The position numbers and the translations under genes are program-made. Source: Thermoleophilia bacterium (GTDB lineage: Bacteria > Actinomycetota > Thermoleophilia > Gaiellales > JAICJC01). Taken from it: a stretch of 33,409 nucleotides of DNA. Of this stretch, positions 1 through 8,804 are shown piece by piece. The stretch covers positions 1 through 33,409 of the forward strand of contig JAICJM010000016.1 in assembly GCA_025928435.1 (NCBI GenBank). Direction: 5' to 3'. Under the pieces are notes generated by a model. The model did no database searches. It was not told where the DNA came from and was given only the letters and a program-made list of their open reading frames with translations. Numbering within the stretch: the first letter of the stretch is position 1; each line of letters starts with the position of its first letter.

Positions 1-804
1 GCCGATGTCGGGGTCTTCTGCCTCGCCGGCGCCGACCTGCCGGCGGACGACCGCCGCATCCTGCGCTCGCTGCGGCGGCTCGGCCTCGTGCATGAGCCGG
101 TGCTCCGCAACGACACCTTCGCCGTGATGCGGGCCGGCGCCCCGCGCGGCTGGGGCGTCGCGGTCGTCTGCGGCGCGGGCTTCAACTGCACCGGCGTCGG
201 CCCGGACGGGCGCGAGGTGCGGTTCCCGGCGCTCGGGCAGATCTCCGGCGACTGGGCCGGCGGCGCGACGATCGGCATCGAGGCCGTGGGGGCGTGCGTG
301 CGCGCCGGCGACGGCCGCGGCTCGCACACCGTGCTCGAGCAGGCCGTGCCGTTGTACTTCGGCCTGCGCACGCCGCGGCAGGTGATGGTCGGCCTGCACA
401 CCGGCAAGCTGGACGACTCGCGCCTGTACGACCTCGCGCCCGTCGTGCTGGGCGCGGCGAACGACGGCGACCCGGTCGCGGTCGGGATCGTCGAGCGCCA
501 GGCCGAGGAGGCGTCGGTGCTCATCTGCACGACGCTGCGACGGCTGCGGCTGCTGCGGACGGACGCCGACGTCGTGCTCGGCGGCGGCGTCGCCCGCGCC
601 CGCAGCCCGGTTTTCATGGATCGCCTCGAGCAGCGCGTCTCCGCGTGCGCTCCGAAGGCGCGGATCGCCGTCGTGGACGACCTGCCGATCGTCGGCGCGA
701 CCCTGCTCGCGCTCGATCAGCTGGCGGCCGCCGACGGCGCCGCGCCGGGGCTGCGCGAGACCCTGGTCGCGGATCGGTTTTCCCGCAACGGCGCGGTACC
801 CTGA
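1..804 (+). CDS. BadF/BadG/BcrA/BcrD-type N-acetylglucosamine kinase-like protein (5' end outside window)
   Basis: The reading frame is open from base 1 and ends in TGA at 802-804, so the N-terminal part with the first phosphate-binding motif is missing. The visible part has the ASKHA-fold features of this kinase family: an alternating hydrophobic stretch (WGVAVVCGAGFNCTGVG, the second phosphate/substrate loop), the GQISGDWAGGATIGIEAV segment typical of GlcNAc kinases (usually GDEGSG in better-studied members), and a C-terminal adenosine-site strand VVLGGGVARA. The role inferred from the family is ATP-dependent phosphorylation of an amino sugar in the cytoplasm. It lies 9 bp ahead of a sugar-ABC ATPase with GAGGAGG between them, so the two are probably co-transcribed. 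The family is fairly sure; the exact sugar is not. Confidence 0.8.
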   Translation, partial: ADVGVFCLAGADLPADDRRILRSLRRLGLVHEPVLRNDTFAVMRAGAPRGWGVAVVCGAGFNCTGVGPDGREVRFPALGQISGDWAGGATIGIEAVGACVRAGDGRGSHTVLEQAVPLYFGLRTPRQVMVGLHTGKLDDSRLYDLAPVVLGAANDGDPVAVGIVERQAEEASVLICTTLRRLRLLRTDADVVLGGGVARARSPVFMDRLEQRVSACAPKARIAVVDDLPIVGATLLALDQLAAADGAAPGLRETLVADRFSRNGAVP

Positions 805-813
805 GGAGGAGCC

Positions 814-2010
<1,197 letters not shown>

Positions 2011-2012
2011 GT

Positions 2013-2044
2013 GGGGACGGTCCCCGCGTGCGGGGACTGTCCCC
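2013..2044. repeat. GGGGAC..GTCCCC palindromic repeat (REP-like), copy 1
   Basis: The left arm GGGGACGGTCCCCGC and right arm GCGGGGACTGTCCCC (15 bp each, one mismatch that is a G-U pair in RNA) flank a 2-base centre. It lies between the convergent stop codons of the ABC ATPase and the MalG-type permease, so it may also terminate transcription in both directions. A second, perfect copy is at 6571-6603. Confidence 0.8.
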
Positions 2045-2053
2045 GCTTCCGGC

Positions 2054-2968
2054 CTACCCCTTCACGCCCGTGAGCGTGATCCCCTCGATGAACACCCGCT
2101 GGGCGAGGAAGAAGATCACGATCACCGGGAGCATGAAGACGAGCGCCGCCGCCATCGTCAGGTTCCAGTCGACGTGGTGCACGGTGCGGAACGACGCCAG
2201 CGCGACCGAGAGCGTCTGCGACTGCGTGTTCCCGGCCAGGTAGACGAGCGGGCCGTAGAAGTCGTTCCACGAGTAGATGAAGTTGAAGAGGGCGACCGCG
2301 GCGATGGCCGGCTTCGCGAGCGGGATGATCACCTTGCGCAGGATCTCGATGTGCCCGCCGCCGTCCACGCGCACCGCATCGGTGAGCTCCTTCGGGATCG
2401 TCATGAAGAACTGGCGCAGCAGGAAGATCGAGAACGCGTCGCCGAAGAAGCCCGGGATGATCAGCGGCTTGAGCGTGCCGATGTACTGGATGTGCGTCCA
2501 GTCGTGGTACTGCTTCGACCACAGGATGTAGAGCGGCACGGACGTGACCTGCGGAGGCATCATGAGCGTCGCCAGCACGAGCAGCATGACCACGTTGCGG
2601 CCCCGCCACTCGATGCGCGCGAACGCGTAGGCGACCGGCACGGAGGAGACGACGACGCCGACCGTCGAGAGCCCCGCGTAGAGGAACGAGTTCCACGTGT
2701 AGCGGGGCAGGTCGATGCTCGTGAAGACCGTGCGGAAGTTCGACCACACGAACGGGTGCGGGATGATGCTCGCCGAGAGCGCCTGCTGGTCGGTCATGAG
2801 CGCCGTGAGCAGCATGAAGATGATCGGCAGCGTGAACGCGAGCGAGACCGCGATCAGCACGGCGTGGTTCGCGACGGCGAGCAGGAACCTCTTCCGCCGG
2901 ACGGCGGCCGGGAGTCGGCGGGTGGTCGCGACGGCGGCTACGAGATCCCCCCGCCGTAGTGCACCCAT
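2054..2968 (-). CDS. Carbohydrate ABC transporter permease, MalG type
   Basis: 304 residues from ATG at 2968. The first hydrophobic segment follows a basic stretch (RRLPAAVRRKRF), and about six membrane helices are visible. The EAA loop that contacts the ATPase is ELTDAVRVDGGG..ILRKVIIPLAKPA near residues 195-225. The C-terminus (FFLAQRVFIEGITLTGVKG) is typical of CUT1 MalG proteins. The frame stays open further upstream, but that part is antisense to the neighbouring permease and was discarded. The chosen ATG overlaps the 3' end of the MalF-type gene by 31 bp, so the two are translated from one message. No strong ribosome-binding site is visible, which suggests translational coupling. Confidence 0.9.
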   Translation of the reverse strand: MGALRRGDLVAAVATTRRLPAAVRRKRFLLAVANHAVLIAVSLAFTLPIIFMLLTALMTDQQALSASIIPHPFVWSNFRTVFTSIDLPRYTWNSFLYAGLSTVGVVVSSVPVAYAFARIEWRGRNVVMLLVLATLMMPPQVTSVPLYILWSKQYHDWTHIQYIGTLKPLIIPGFFGDAFSIFLLRQFFMTIPKELTDAVRVDGGGHIEILRKVIIPLAKPAIAAVALFNFIYSWNDFYGPLVYLAGNTQSQTLSVALASFRTVHHVDWNLTMAAALVFMLPVIVIFFLAQRVFIEGITLTGVKG

Positions 2969-3924
2969 TTGCGGGCCGTCGCGAACAGCAGCCCCGTCGT
3001 CGCCATCGTGGTGATGAAGAGCACCCAGGCCATCGCGGCGGCGTAGCCCATGTGGAAGTACGTGAACGCCTGCTGGTAGAGCCAGACGCCGTAGAAGAGC
3101 AGCGACCCCTGCGGGTCGCCGGGCGACGTCCCCGCCGTCGTCGACGACACGAACGCCTGGTCGAAGTACTGGAACCCGTCGATCACCCCGATCACGAGCG
3201 TGAAGAAGATGACCGGCGTGATCATCGGGAGGGTCACGTGCCGGAACCGCTGCCACGCGTTGGCGCCCTCGATCGAGATCGCCTCGTACAGGTCGCGCGG
3301 GACGTCGAGCAGGCCGGCCAGATAGATCACGATGGCGTCGCCGACGCCCCACAGGCCGAGCACGATCAGGGCCGGCTTGGCCCATGTCGGGTCGTAGAAC
3401 CAGAGCGGGGCGTTCAGTCCGGGGACGGTCGAGAGCACCCGGTTGACCGGGCCGGTGGTCGGGTTCAGGAGGTAGACGAAGACGAGCGCGCTGCCCACCG
3501 TCGGCGCGAGCGACGGCATGAAGAAGAGCGTGCGGTAGACGTTCACGCCCCGCTTGGGGCGGGTGAGCAGCATGGCGGTCAGCATCGCGACCAGGATCCG
3601 CAGCGGCACCGACACGAGGATGATCCAGGCCGTGTTGCGCACCGCCCGCCAGAAGTACGGATCGGACTCGTGCTGGCCGTGGATCGTCCCGATCCCGAAC
3701 ATGAAGCGGTAGTTGTCGAGCCCAACCCAGCTCGGCGCCGTCAGCAGGTCGTAGTGGGTGAACGAGTAGTAGAGGGACAGCACCATCGGCCACGCCGTGA
3801 AGAGCGCGAAGCCGACGATCCACGGCGACAGGAAGGCGAGCACCGTGCCGTACTTGCGCAGCGCGACCCGCCGCCGCGCACGCCGGCGCTCGGCCGGCGT
3901 GCGCGTGGGGATGGCGGCGGCCAC
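2938..3924 (-). CDS. Carbohydrate ABC transporter permease, MalF type
   Basis: 328 residues from GTG at 3924, 23 bp after the binding-protein stop codon. The protein begins with a basic cytoplasmic tail (TPAERRRARRRVALRKYG), followed by the first helix (VLAFLSPWIVGFALFTAWPMVLSLYY) and about five more. The EAA loop is DLYEAISIEGANAWQRFRHVTLPMITP. It is the second membrane subunit of the CUT1 importer and should pair with the MalG-type protein. The start is chosen because this is the first usable codon after the preceding gene and gives a normal family length; the longer open frame lies antisense to the binding-protein gene. Confidence 0.9.
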   Translation of the reverse strand: MAAAIPTRTPAERRRARRRVALRKYGTVLAFLSPWIVGFALFTAWPMVLSLYYSFTHYDLLTAPSWVGLDNYRFMFGIGTIHGQHESDPYFWRAVRNTAWIILVSVPLRILVAMLTAMLLTRPKRGVNVYRTLFFMPSLAPTVGSALVFVYLLNPTTGPVNRVLSTVPGLNAPLWFYDPTWAKPALIVLGLWGVGDAIVIYLAGLLDVPRDLYEAISIEGANAWQRFRHVTLPMITPVIFFTLVIGVIDGFQYFDQAFVSSTTAGTSPGDPQGSLLFYGVWLYQQAFTYFHMGYAAAMAWVLFITTMATTGLLFATARKWVHYGGGIS

Positions 3925-3947
3925 CGCCCCGATGGCGGCCGGTGCGG

Positions 3948-5294
3948 CTACGGCGTCTCCCCCTGCTGGATCTGGTTGTCGATGTTGGTGTCGAGCTGCT
4001 GCAGGCCCTGCTGGAGGTTCGAGACGTTCCCCGCCTGCCATTTGGCGTCGAAGTCGTCTGCCAATTGCGCATAGCCGGCTCCGGTCGGCAGGAGCGGCGG
4101 GTACATGGACGACTTCGGGTTGTTCCAGATGTCCACGAACGTCTTGAACTGCGGGCCGAGGTTCAGGTTCGGCGAGTCGCCGGAGGCCTTCGTCGTCGGC
4201 ACGTTCCCGAGTTCGTTCGCGAGCGACACGAGGTAGTTCGTGTCGGTGGCCAGGAACTTCACGAGATCCCACGCCTCGTCCGGGTGCTCCGTCCCCTGGG
4301 GGATGCCGACGATCGTGCCGCCGACGCGGCCGGAGCCGTAGATGGACGGGTCGGCGGCCGGGAACGGCGCCGTCCCGTAGCCCAGGTCAGGATGCTCGCG
4401 GCGGATGAACGCGGTGCGCCACTCGCCGTCGAACACCATCGCCACCTTGCCGGTCTCGAACGCGTTGGTCGGGTTGAACTCGGAGTTCGTGTAGGTCGCG
4501 TAGAACTTCTGCAGGTTCGAGTAGCCGTACCAGTCGACGAGCGACTTCTGCCACTCGAACGCCTGCGTCCACGCGGGGTCGGTGGCGAGCTGCGCCTTGC
4601 CGCTCGAGTCGAACCACTGCGCCCCGAAGGCGTGGCCGATGTCGGAGATGTCGAGCTCCTCGAACAGGTTCAGCGGGACGAATCCGGCGACCTTGATCGA
4701 GCCGTCCGGGTTCTTCACGGTGAGCTTCTTCGCGTCGGCGGCGAGCTCGTCCATCGTCTTCGGCGGCTCTGTGATGCCCGCCTTCTTGAACATGGCGGTG
4801 TTGTAGTAGAGGCCGTAGGCGTCGGTCAGTGACGGCAGGGCGCACTGCTTGCCGTCGATCTTGGTGTAGCTCAGCGTCGCCGGGGCGAAGTCCGACGTCG
4901 TCATGTGATCCTTCTGCATGAACGGCGTCAGGTCTTCCCACAGGCCGCTCGAGCAGTACTGGCCGGCGTAGCTGGGCGTGAACCCGATCGCGACGTCGGG
5001 GGCGTTGCCGCCCTTGATGGCCGCGATCAGGTTGGGGTCGAACGTGTCCTGGTCGGGGTTCGGCTGCAGTGCGAGCTTCACGTGGATCCAGGGGTACTTC
5101 TTCTCGAATGACGCAATCCCGTCCTTGAACGGCTTCGACTCCTCCTGGGCGAACTGGTGCCAGACGGTCAGGGTGACCGGCGAGTGCGATCCGCCGGAGC
5201 TCGATCCGCTCGAGCTTCCGCCGCCTCCGCACGCGGCCGCCAGCGCGACCGCCAGCACGGCTGCGATGCCGAGGGGTGTTCTGCGTGGTCTCAT
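3948..5294 (-). CDS. Sugar ABC transporter substrate-binding lipoprotein (CUT1 family)
   Basis: 448 residues. A short basic N-terminus and hydrophobic core end in a lipobox LAAAC with the lipidated Cys at residue 22, followed by a Gly/Ser linker. The mature protein opens with VTLTVWHQF, the classic first strand of family 1 solute-binding proteins, and contains IAAIKGGNAPDVAIGF and GKVAMVFDGEW, typical of sugar binders. The ATG overlaps the TGA of the ROK gene (ATGA) and is preceded by GGGAGGAG. It should sit on the outer face of the membrane and deliver an oligosaccharide or hexose to the two permeases downstream. The sugar cannot be told from sequence alone; the nearby GlcNAc-kinase-like gene suggests an amino sugar. 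Confidence 0.93.
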   Translation of the reverse strand: MRPRRTPLGIAAVLAVALAAACGGGGSSSGSSSGGSHSPVTLTVWHQFAQEESKPFKDGIASFEKKYPWIHVKLALQPNPDQDTFDPNLIAAIKGGNAPDVAIGFTPSYAGQYCSSGLWEDLTPFMQKDHMTTSDFAPATLSYTKIDGKQCALPSLTDAYGLYYNTAMFKKAGITEPPKTMDELAADAKKLTVKNPDGSIKVAGFVPLNLFEELDISDIGHAFGAQWFDSSGKAQLATDPAWTQAFEWQKSLVDWYGYSNLQKFYATYTNSEFNPTNAFETGKVAMVFDGEWRTAFIRREHPDLGYGTAPFPAADPSIYGSGRVGGTIVGIPQGTEHPDEAWDLVKFLATDTNYLVSLANELGNVPTTKASGDSPNLNLGPQFKTFVDIWNNPKSSMYPPLLPTGAGYAQLADDFDAKWQAGNVSNLQQGLQQLDTNIDNQIQQGETP

Positions 5295-6520
5295 CTCGCC
5301 TCTCCTCCCGTCATGGCGATGGGCATCCGAGTGAACAGCGACTCCTGCGCGGCGGCGAGCGCGGTCGCGACCGCCCCGTGCAGGACGACTTCGTCTCCGA
5401 GCGCCGAGACGGCCAGGTGCGGCCGAAACGGCGAGATCCGGTGCAGCTCGCGCTCCACCGGCTCGCGCAGCAGGTCGCCGCCGTTGCCGGCGATCCCGCC
5501 GCCGAGGACGACGAGGGCCGGGTCGAGCACGGGGACGACGGCGGCGATGGCGAGCGCGATCCGGCCGGCGATCAGCTCGACGACCTCGAGCGCGGCGGGC
5601 TCGCCGCGGCGGGCGGCGGCGAACACGCTCTTGGGCGTCGCCGCCCGCAGCCCGTGGTCGCGCGCGATCTGCCTGGCGGCGGCGGCCGAGGCCGACTCCT
5701 CCAGCTGGCCGCGGCGGCGGTAGGCGGGGTCGTGGGGATCGCCGGGCCCGACCGGCAGGTAGGCGATCTCGCCGGCAGCCCCGGCCGCGCCCCGGTACAG
5801 GGTCCCGCCGACGACGATCCCGAGGCCGATGCCGGTCCCGACCCACAGGAACACGAAGCTCTCGAACCCGGCTGCGACACCGCGCGCCCGCTCCCCGAGG
5901 GCGGCCAGGTTGACGTCGTTCTCGAATGACACCTTGGGCCCCAGCTCGGCCGCGATCGCCTCGAGCAGGCCGCCCTTGCCCCCGGGCAGGTTGGGACTGA
6001 GGGTGAGGTGGGTGGCCGACGGGTCGAGCACGCCCGGCAGCCCCACGGTGGCGTGGGTGATGCGGGCCCAGCTGATCCCGTGCTCCTCGGCCAGGCCGTG
6101 GGCGAGGGCGCTGATCTGGGCGGCGGTCGCGGCCGTCGTGCGCTGCGTTCGCTCGTCGCGGCGCGCCCGCACGGTGCCGGTGATGTCGGCGATCGCGGCC
6201 CGCACCCAGTGGCTGCCGATGTCGATGCCGATCACCCAGCCGGACTCCGGGTTCAGGCTGTAGACGACGGCGCCGGGCCCCTTCGGTCCCCGGGCCCGGC
6301 CGGACTGGTGGATGAGACCTGCGTCCTCGAGCCCCGACAGCGCCTGGGACACGGTCGGCTTGGAGAGCCCGCTCCGGCGGGCCGCCTCGGCCCGCGACAT
6401 CGCCCCGTCGCGGCGGATCAGCTCGAGCAGGCTGCGCTCGTTGATCGCCCGCAGCAGGCTCGGCGTCCCGGTCGCGAACTCGGATGCCGCCTCACCGGAG
6501 TAAGGAAACTTTCCTGACAA
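5291..6520 (-). CDS. ROK-family transcriptional repressor
   Basis: 409 residues. A winged-helix domain covers residues 25-80 (LLELIRRDGAMSRAEAARRSGLSKPTVSQALSGL). A ROK sugar-kinase-like domain follows, with the phosphate motif VIGIDIGSHWVRAAI and a second motif GTGIGLGIVVGG. The zinc site usual in this family (CxCGxxGCxE) is absent; the matching stretch reads AGAAGEIAYLPVGPGD with no Cys or His. It heads the operon and overlaps the binding-protein ATG by 4 bp, so it most likely represses its own operon and senses the imported sugar. The start is a TTG at 6520. It is uncertain, because there is no well-spaced Shine-Dalgarno and the palindrome at 6503-6515 would then be coding. Confidence 0.9.
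   Translation of the reverse strand: MSGKFPYSGEAASEFATGTPSLLRAINERSLLELIRRDGAMSRAEAARRSGLSKPTVSQALSGLEDAGLIHQSGRARGPKGPGAVVYSLNPESGWVIGIDIGSHWVRAAIADITGTVRARRDERTQRTTAATAAQISALAHGLAEEHGISWARITHATVGLPGVLDPSATHLTLSPNLPGGKGGLLEAIAAELGPKVSFENDVNLAALGERARGVAAGFESFVFLWVGTGIGLGIVVGGTLYRGAAGAAGEIAYLPVGPGDPHDPAYRRRGQLEESASAAAARQIARDHGLRAATPKSVFAAARRGEPAALEVVELIAGRIALAIAAVVPVLDPALVVLGGGIAGNGGDLLREPVERELHRISPFRPHLAVSALGDEVVLHGAVATALAAAQESLFTRMPIAMTGGEAR
6503..6515. promoter_or_regulatory. Candidate ROK operator, AGGAAA-C-TTTCCT
   Basis: This is a perfect inverted repeat of 6-bp arms around one central base, located at the very start of the ROK gene. ROK repressors bind AT-richer palindromes at their own promoters, and this is the only clear AT-rich palindrome in the area. 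It would let the repressor control the entire ROK, binding-protein and permease operon. Confidence 0.55.
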
Positions 6521-6570
6521 TACTCCGCGGAGGATAGGGCTCCACCGGGCGTGAAGTCAAGCCGAAAATC

Positions 6571-6603
6571 GGGGACAGTCCCCGCGCCGCGGGGACTGTC
6601 CCC
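6571..6603. repeat. GGGGAC..GTCCCC palindromic repeat (REP-like), copy 2
   Basis: A perfect palindrome with 16-bp arms (GGGGACAGTCCCCGCG and its reverse complement) around a single C. It lies between the 3' end of the Rho-N-like gene and the 5' end of the ROK operon. Together with copy 1 (2013-2044) it brackets the operon. Each arm is itself a smaller palindrome (GGGGACAGTCCCC), a structure typical of REP elements. Confidence 0.85.
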
Positions 6604-6622
6604 GCCATCTCGCCCGGACGGG

Positions 6623-6958
6623 CTACTTCTTCGCGTCGACGGCGCGCTGCAGCTGCGCCTTGTTCATGCTGGAGCGGCCCTTGATCCCGCGCCGGCGGGC
6701 CTCGTTGTAGAGCTGCTCCTTCGTGCGACCGCGCGGCCCGGACGCGCCCGAGCGTAGCCCACCCCGGCGGGACGAGCTCATGTCGTCCGTCGAGCTGCGC
6801 GAGGCCGTCTTCGTCTGCCCCCGCTGGGCGCGTTCCTTGTTGATCGTGCGGGCCGCGATCTCCTTCGCCCGCCCGGTCGACCGCCCCTGGTCGCGCTCGC
6901 TCTCGACGATGTGCTCGTACGTGCGGTCCTGCTTGGCCGTCCACTCAGCCCGAGGCAT
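6623..6958 (-). CDS. Small basic protein with C-terminal Rho-N/SAP-like helix-extended-loop-helix
   Basis: 111 residues, strongly basic. The N-terminal half (MPRAEWTAKQDRTYEHIVES, then GRAKEIAARTINKERAQ) matches a family often labelled plasmid stabilization protein. After a Ser/Arg linker, the C-terminal 35 residues (TKEQLYNEARRRGIKGRSSMNKAQLQRAVDAKK) look like the Rho N-terminal/SAP-type nucleic-acid-binding fold. The start at 6958 is preferred over the ATG at 6973 because GGAGG lies 8 bp upstream of it. The start overlaps the end of the upstream gene by 14 bp, indicating an operon. Such proteins are common beside stress genes in actinobacteria; the molecular role is unknown to me. Confidence 0.7.
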   Translation of the reverse strand: MPRAEWTAKQDRTYEHIVESERDQGRSTGRAKEIAARTINKERAQRGQTKTASRSSTDDMSSSRRGGLRSGASGPRGRTKEQLYNEARRRGIKGRSSMNKAQLQRAVDAKK

Positions 6959-7256
6959 TCGCTCCACCTCCATGCATCACCGGCTCCTCGACGTCGATCC
7001 GCACCGAGGCGACGATGCGGGACGCCTGGTCGAGCGTCGCGCCCCGCTGCACCATGTCCTCGATCCGGTGGACGAGGTCGGAATGGTTCCCGTCGAGCCA
7101 CGCCGCGCGCACGACGCGCGACGCGATCTCGCGGCCGTATCCGAGTTGTTCGAGCCGCTCGGCCTGCCAGTCCTGCACCCGCGCCTCCTCGGCCGCGTCG
7201 GTGTCGGCGACCGCCGTCCCTGTCGTCTCGCTATCGCGCGGTGTCCTGAATCGCAT
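6945..7256 (-). CDS. Hypothetical protein, upstream partner of the Rho-N-like gene
   Basis: About 103 residues from ATG at 7256. I do not recognise a family. The protein is soluble and helical, with a motif-like stretch (ARVQDWQAERLEQLGYGREIASRVV..WLDGNHSDLVHRIEDMVQRGATLDQASRIV). No membrane segment or signal peptide is seen. It overlaps the following gene by 14 bp. An ATG at 7328 in the same frame would extend it by 24 residues but would overlap the divergent gene at 7311, so the shorter form is preferred. A stress-type promoter motif lies at 7268-7293. Confidence 0.6.
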   Translation of the reverse strand: MRFRTPRDSETTGTAVADTDAAEEARVQDWQAERLEQLGYGREIASRVVRAAWLDGNHSDLVHRIEDMVQRGATLDQASRIVASVRIDVEEPVMHGGGANASG

Positions 7257-7267
7257 ACGCCGGAGGA

Positions 7268-7293
7268 ATTCCCGCTGCGCTTCCGGCCGAAAC
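7268..7293 (-). promoter_or_regulatory. Candidate stress-sigma promoter, GTTT-N16-GGGAAT
   Basis: Read on the minus strand, GTTT (7290-7293) is followed after 16 bases by GGGAAT (7268-7273), 11 bp before the ATG at 7256. This resembles the SigB/SigF consensus GTTT-N15..17-GGGTAT. It is a weaker match than the copies at 7806 and 14614. Confidence 0.35.
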
Positions 7294-7310
7294 GTGTCAC
7301 CCTTCGCCCG

Positions 7311-7802
7311 ATGATCATCCCGGGCCATGGCGAAGACGAACCGGATTCCGGCGAGAGCGCCGACGAGCGCCAGAACCGCCAGCTCACCGAGCTCCTGAAC
7401 GAGCTGCGCGTCGCGCTGCCGGGCGTGCAGATGCTCTTCGGCTTCCTGCTGGCGGTGCCGTTCAGCCAGAGGTTCTCCGCGATCTCCTCGAACCAGCGCC
7501 TCCTCTACTACATCGCCTTCATCAGCGCCGCCGCGGCATCGGTGTGCTTCATCGCGCCGACCTCGTTTCACCGGATCGTCTGGCAGCGGGGCAGGAAGGC
7601 CGTGCTCCTGCGCGTCTCCAACGTGCTCGCGATCGCCGGCACGGTCTGCCTCGCCGCCGCGATCACCGCGGTGGTCCTCTTCATCACGAGCTACCTCTAC
7701 GGCAGCTCGCGGGCCGCGCTCGCCGGTGGCCTGATCCTGGCTGCGCTGGCCTCGCTCTGGTATCTCCTGCCGCTCGCGGTGCGAATCCGGCGCGTGCGCT
7801 GA
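7311..7802 (+). CDS. DUF6328 family small membrane protein
   Basis: 163 residues. An acidic, Gly/Glu/Asp-rich N-terminus (about 20 residues) precedes the family core (RQNRQLTELLNELRVALPGVQMLFGFLLAVPF). Four hydrophobic segments lie near residues 36-52, 64-83, 103-128 and 136-156. The LTELLNELRVALPGVQ signature is what I recognise as DUF6328. Older databases sometimes call such proteins sodium:proton antiporter, without support. The ATG at 7311 is the natural start; the open frame further upstream is antisense to the hypothetical gene on the other strand. Function unknown. Confidence 0.75.
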   Translation: MIIPGHGEDEPDSGESADERQNRQLTELLNELRVALPGVQMLFGFLLAVPFSQRFSAISSNQRLLYYIAFISAAAASVCFIAPTSFHRIVWQRGRKAVLLRVSNVLAIAGTVCLAAAITAVVLFITSYLYGSSRAALAGGLILAALASLWYLLPLAVRIRRVR

Positions 7803-7805
7803 CGC

Positions 7806-7832
7806 GTTTCACCGCCGCGCCGTCCCGGGTAG
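7806..7832 (+). promoter_or_regulatory. Candidate stress-sigma promoter, GTTT-N17-GGGTAG
   Basis: GTTT at 7806-7809 and GGGTAG at 7827-7832 are separated by 17 bases, 13 bp before the GTG start of the CDF transporter. Spacing and sequence equal those of the copy ahead of the SDR gene (14614-14640) and resemble SigB/SigF-type promoters. Confidence 0.5.
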
Positions 7833-7845
7833 TCGCGCGGCCACC

Positions 7846-8763
7846 GTGGGCGAAAGCCGGATCACCATCCTCTACGCGCTTGCGGCGAACGTCGTGCTCG
7901 CGATCGCGAAGCTCGTCGCCGGCCTCTTCACGGGTTCGGCCGCGCTGCTGGCGGAGGCGGCCCACTCGATCGCCGACACGATCGACCAGCTGGCGCTGCT
8001 GTGGTCGCTGCGGATGGGCCGGCGCCCACCGGACGACGAGCATCCCTTCGGTCACGGCATGGAGCGCTTCTTCTGGGCCTTCCTGGCCGCGGTATGAATC
8101 TTCCTCGCCGGGGCCGTTTTCTCGATCGGCCAGGGCGTGCTGGCGCTCCGCGGCGGGAGCGAGTCCGGCGGGACGGCCGTGGGCCTCGTCGTCCTGGCCA
8201 TCGCCCTCGTCGCGGAGAGCACCTCGCTCGTCCGGGCCGCGCGTCAGGTGCGCACCGGCGCCAGCGGCTCCCGTGACTCGCTGGGGCGCTACGTGCGCGA
8301 GATGCGCGACCCCGCGCCGAGGATCGTCCTGCTCGAGGACAGCGCGGCGGTGATCGGCGTGATCCTGGCGGCCGCCGGCCTGATCGCGCGCGCACTGACG
8401 GGGAGCGAGGTCTACGACGCCGTCGCCTCGATCTCGATCGGCGTGCTCCTGATCGCGGTCGCGATCGCCGTCGGCTCGCACGCGAAGGATCTCCTCCTGG
8501 GTGAGTCGGCCCGGCCGGAGGTGCGGGAGGCGATCGAGGCCGCCGCCCTGCGGCACCCCGCCGTCGAGGCCGTCCCCGCGCTCCTCACCATGCACCTTGC
8601 GCCGGACGACCTCCTCGTCGCCGCCAACATCGAGCTGCGGGACGAGCTGACCGTCACGGACGCCGAACGGGTGGTCGACGAGATCGCGGCCGACCTGCGG
8701 GAGGTCGAGCCGAGCGTGCACCACGTGTTCCTGCATCCGTCCCCCGGCCGGCCCGGCTCCTGA
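7846..8763 (+). pseudogene. Cation diffusion facilitator (CDF) transporter interrupted by an in-frame TGA
   Basis: One frame encodes a full CDF-family metal transporter of about 305 residues, but codon 84 is TGA (8095-8097), with no frame change on either side. The first part (7846-8094, GTG start) has helices 1-2 with the metal-site motif EAAHSIADTIDQ, and then FGHGMERFFWAFLAAV. The second part continues at once with IFLAGAVFSIGQGVLAL, then the helix-5 motif LLEDSAAVIGVI and the cytoplasmic domain (PAVEAVPALLTMHLAPDDLLVAANIEL). The EDSAA form resembles the SLC30A9-like branch. Relatives usually have Gly or another small residue at the broken codon, so a GGA-to-TGA change is likely. It could be a true nonsense mutation or a base-call error; an internal start near 8137 would give only a helix-3-to-end fragment. 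Confidence 0.85.
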
Positions 8764-8768
8764 GGGTG

Positions 8769-8795
8769 GTTTCGCCGAAGGCCCTCCCCGGGCAC
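8769..8795 (+). promoter_or_regulatory. Candidate stress-sigma promoter, GTTT-N17-GGGCAC
   Basis: GTTT at 8769-8772 and GGGCAC at 8790-8795, spacer 17, lie 9 bp ahead of the ATG at 8805. This would give an almost leaderless message for the holin-like gene. The -10 element is one base off the GGGTAY consensus. Confidence 0.35.
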
Positions 8796-8804
8796 TGGCA
8801 CCGC

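Noticed and set aside
2969..4072. N-terminal extension of the MalG-type frame
   Set aside because: The extra residues are low-complexity Arg/Gly/Pro sequence overlapping the MalF-type gene in another frame; the family begins near the ATG at 2968.
8095..8097. TGA in the CDF gene as selenocysteine or reassigned codon
   Set aside because: Many genes in the window end in TGA, so it is a normal stop codon. No selenocysteine-type stem-loop was evident just after it, and CDF proteins do not use selenocysteine.
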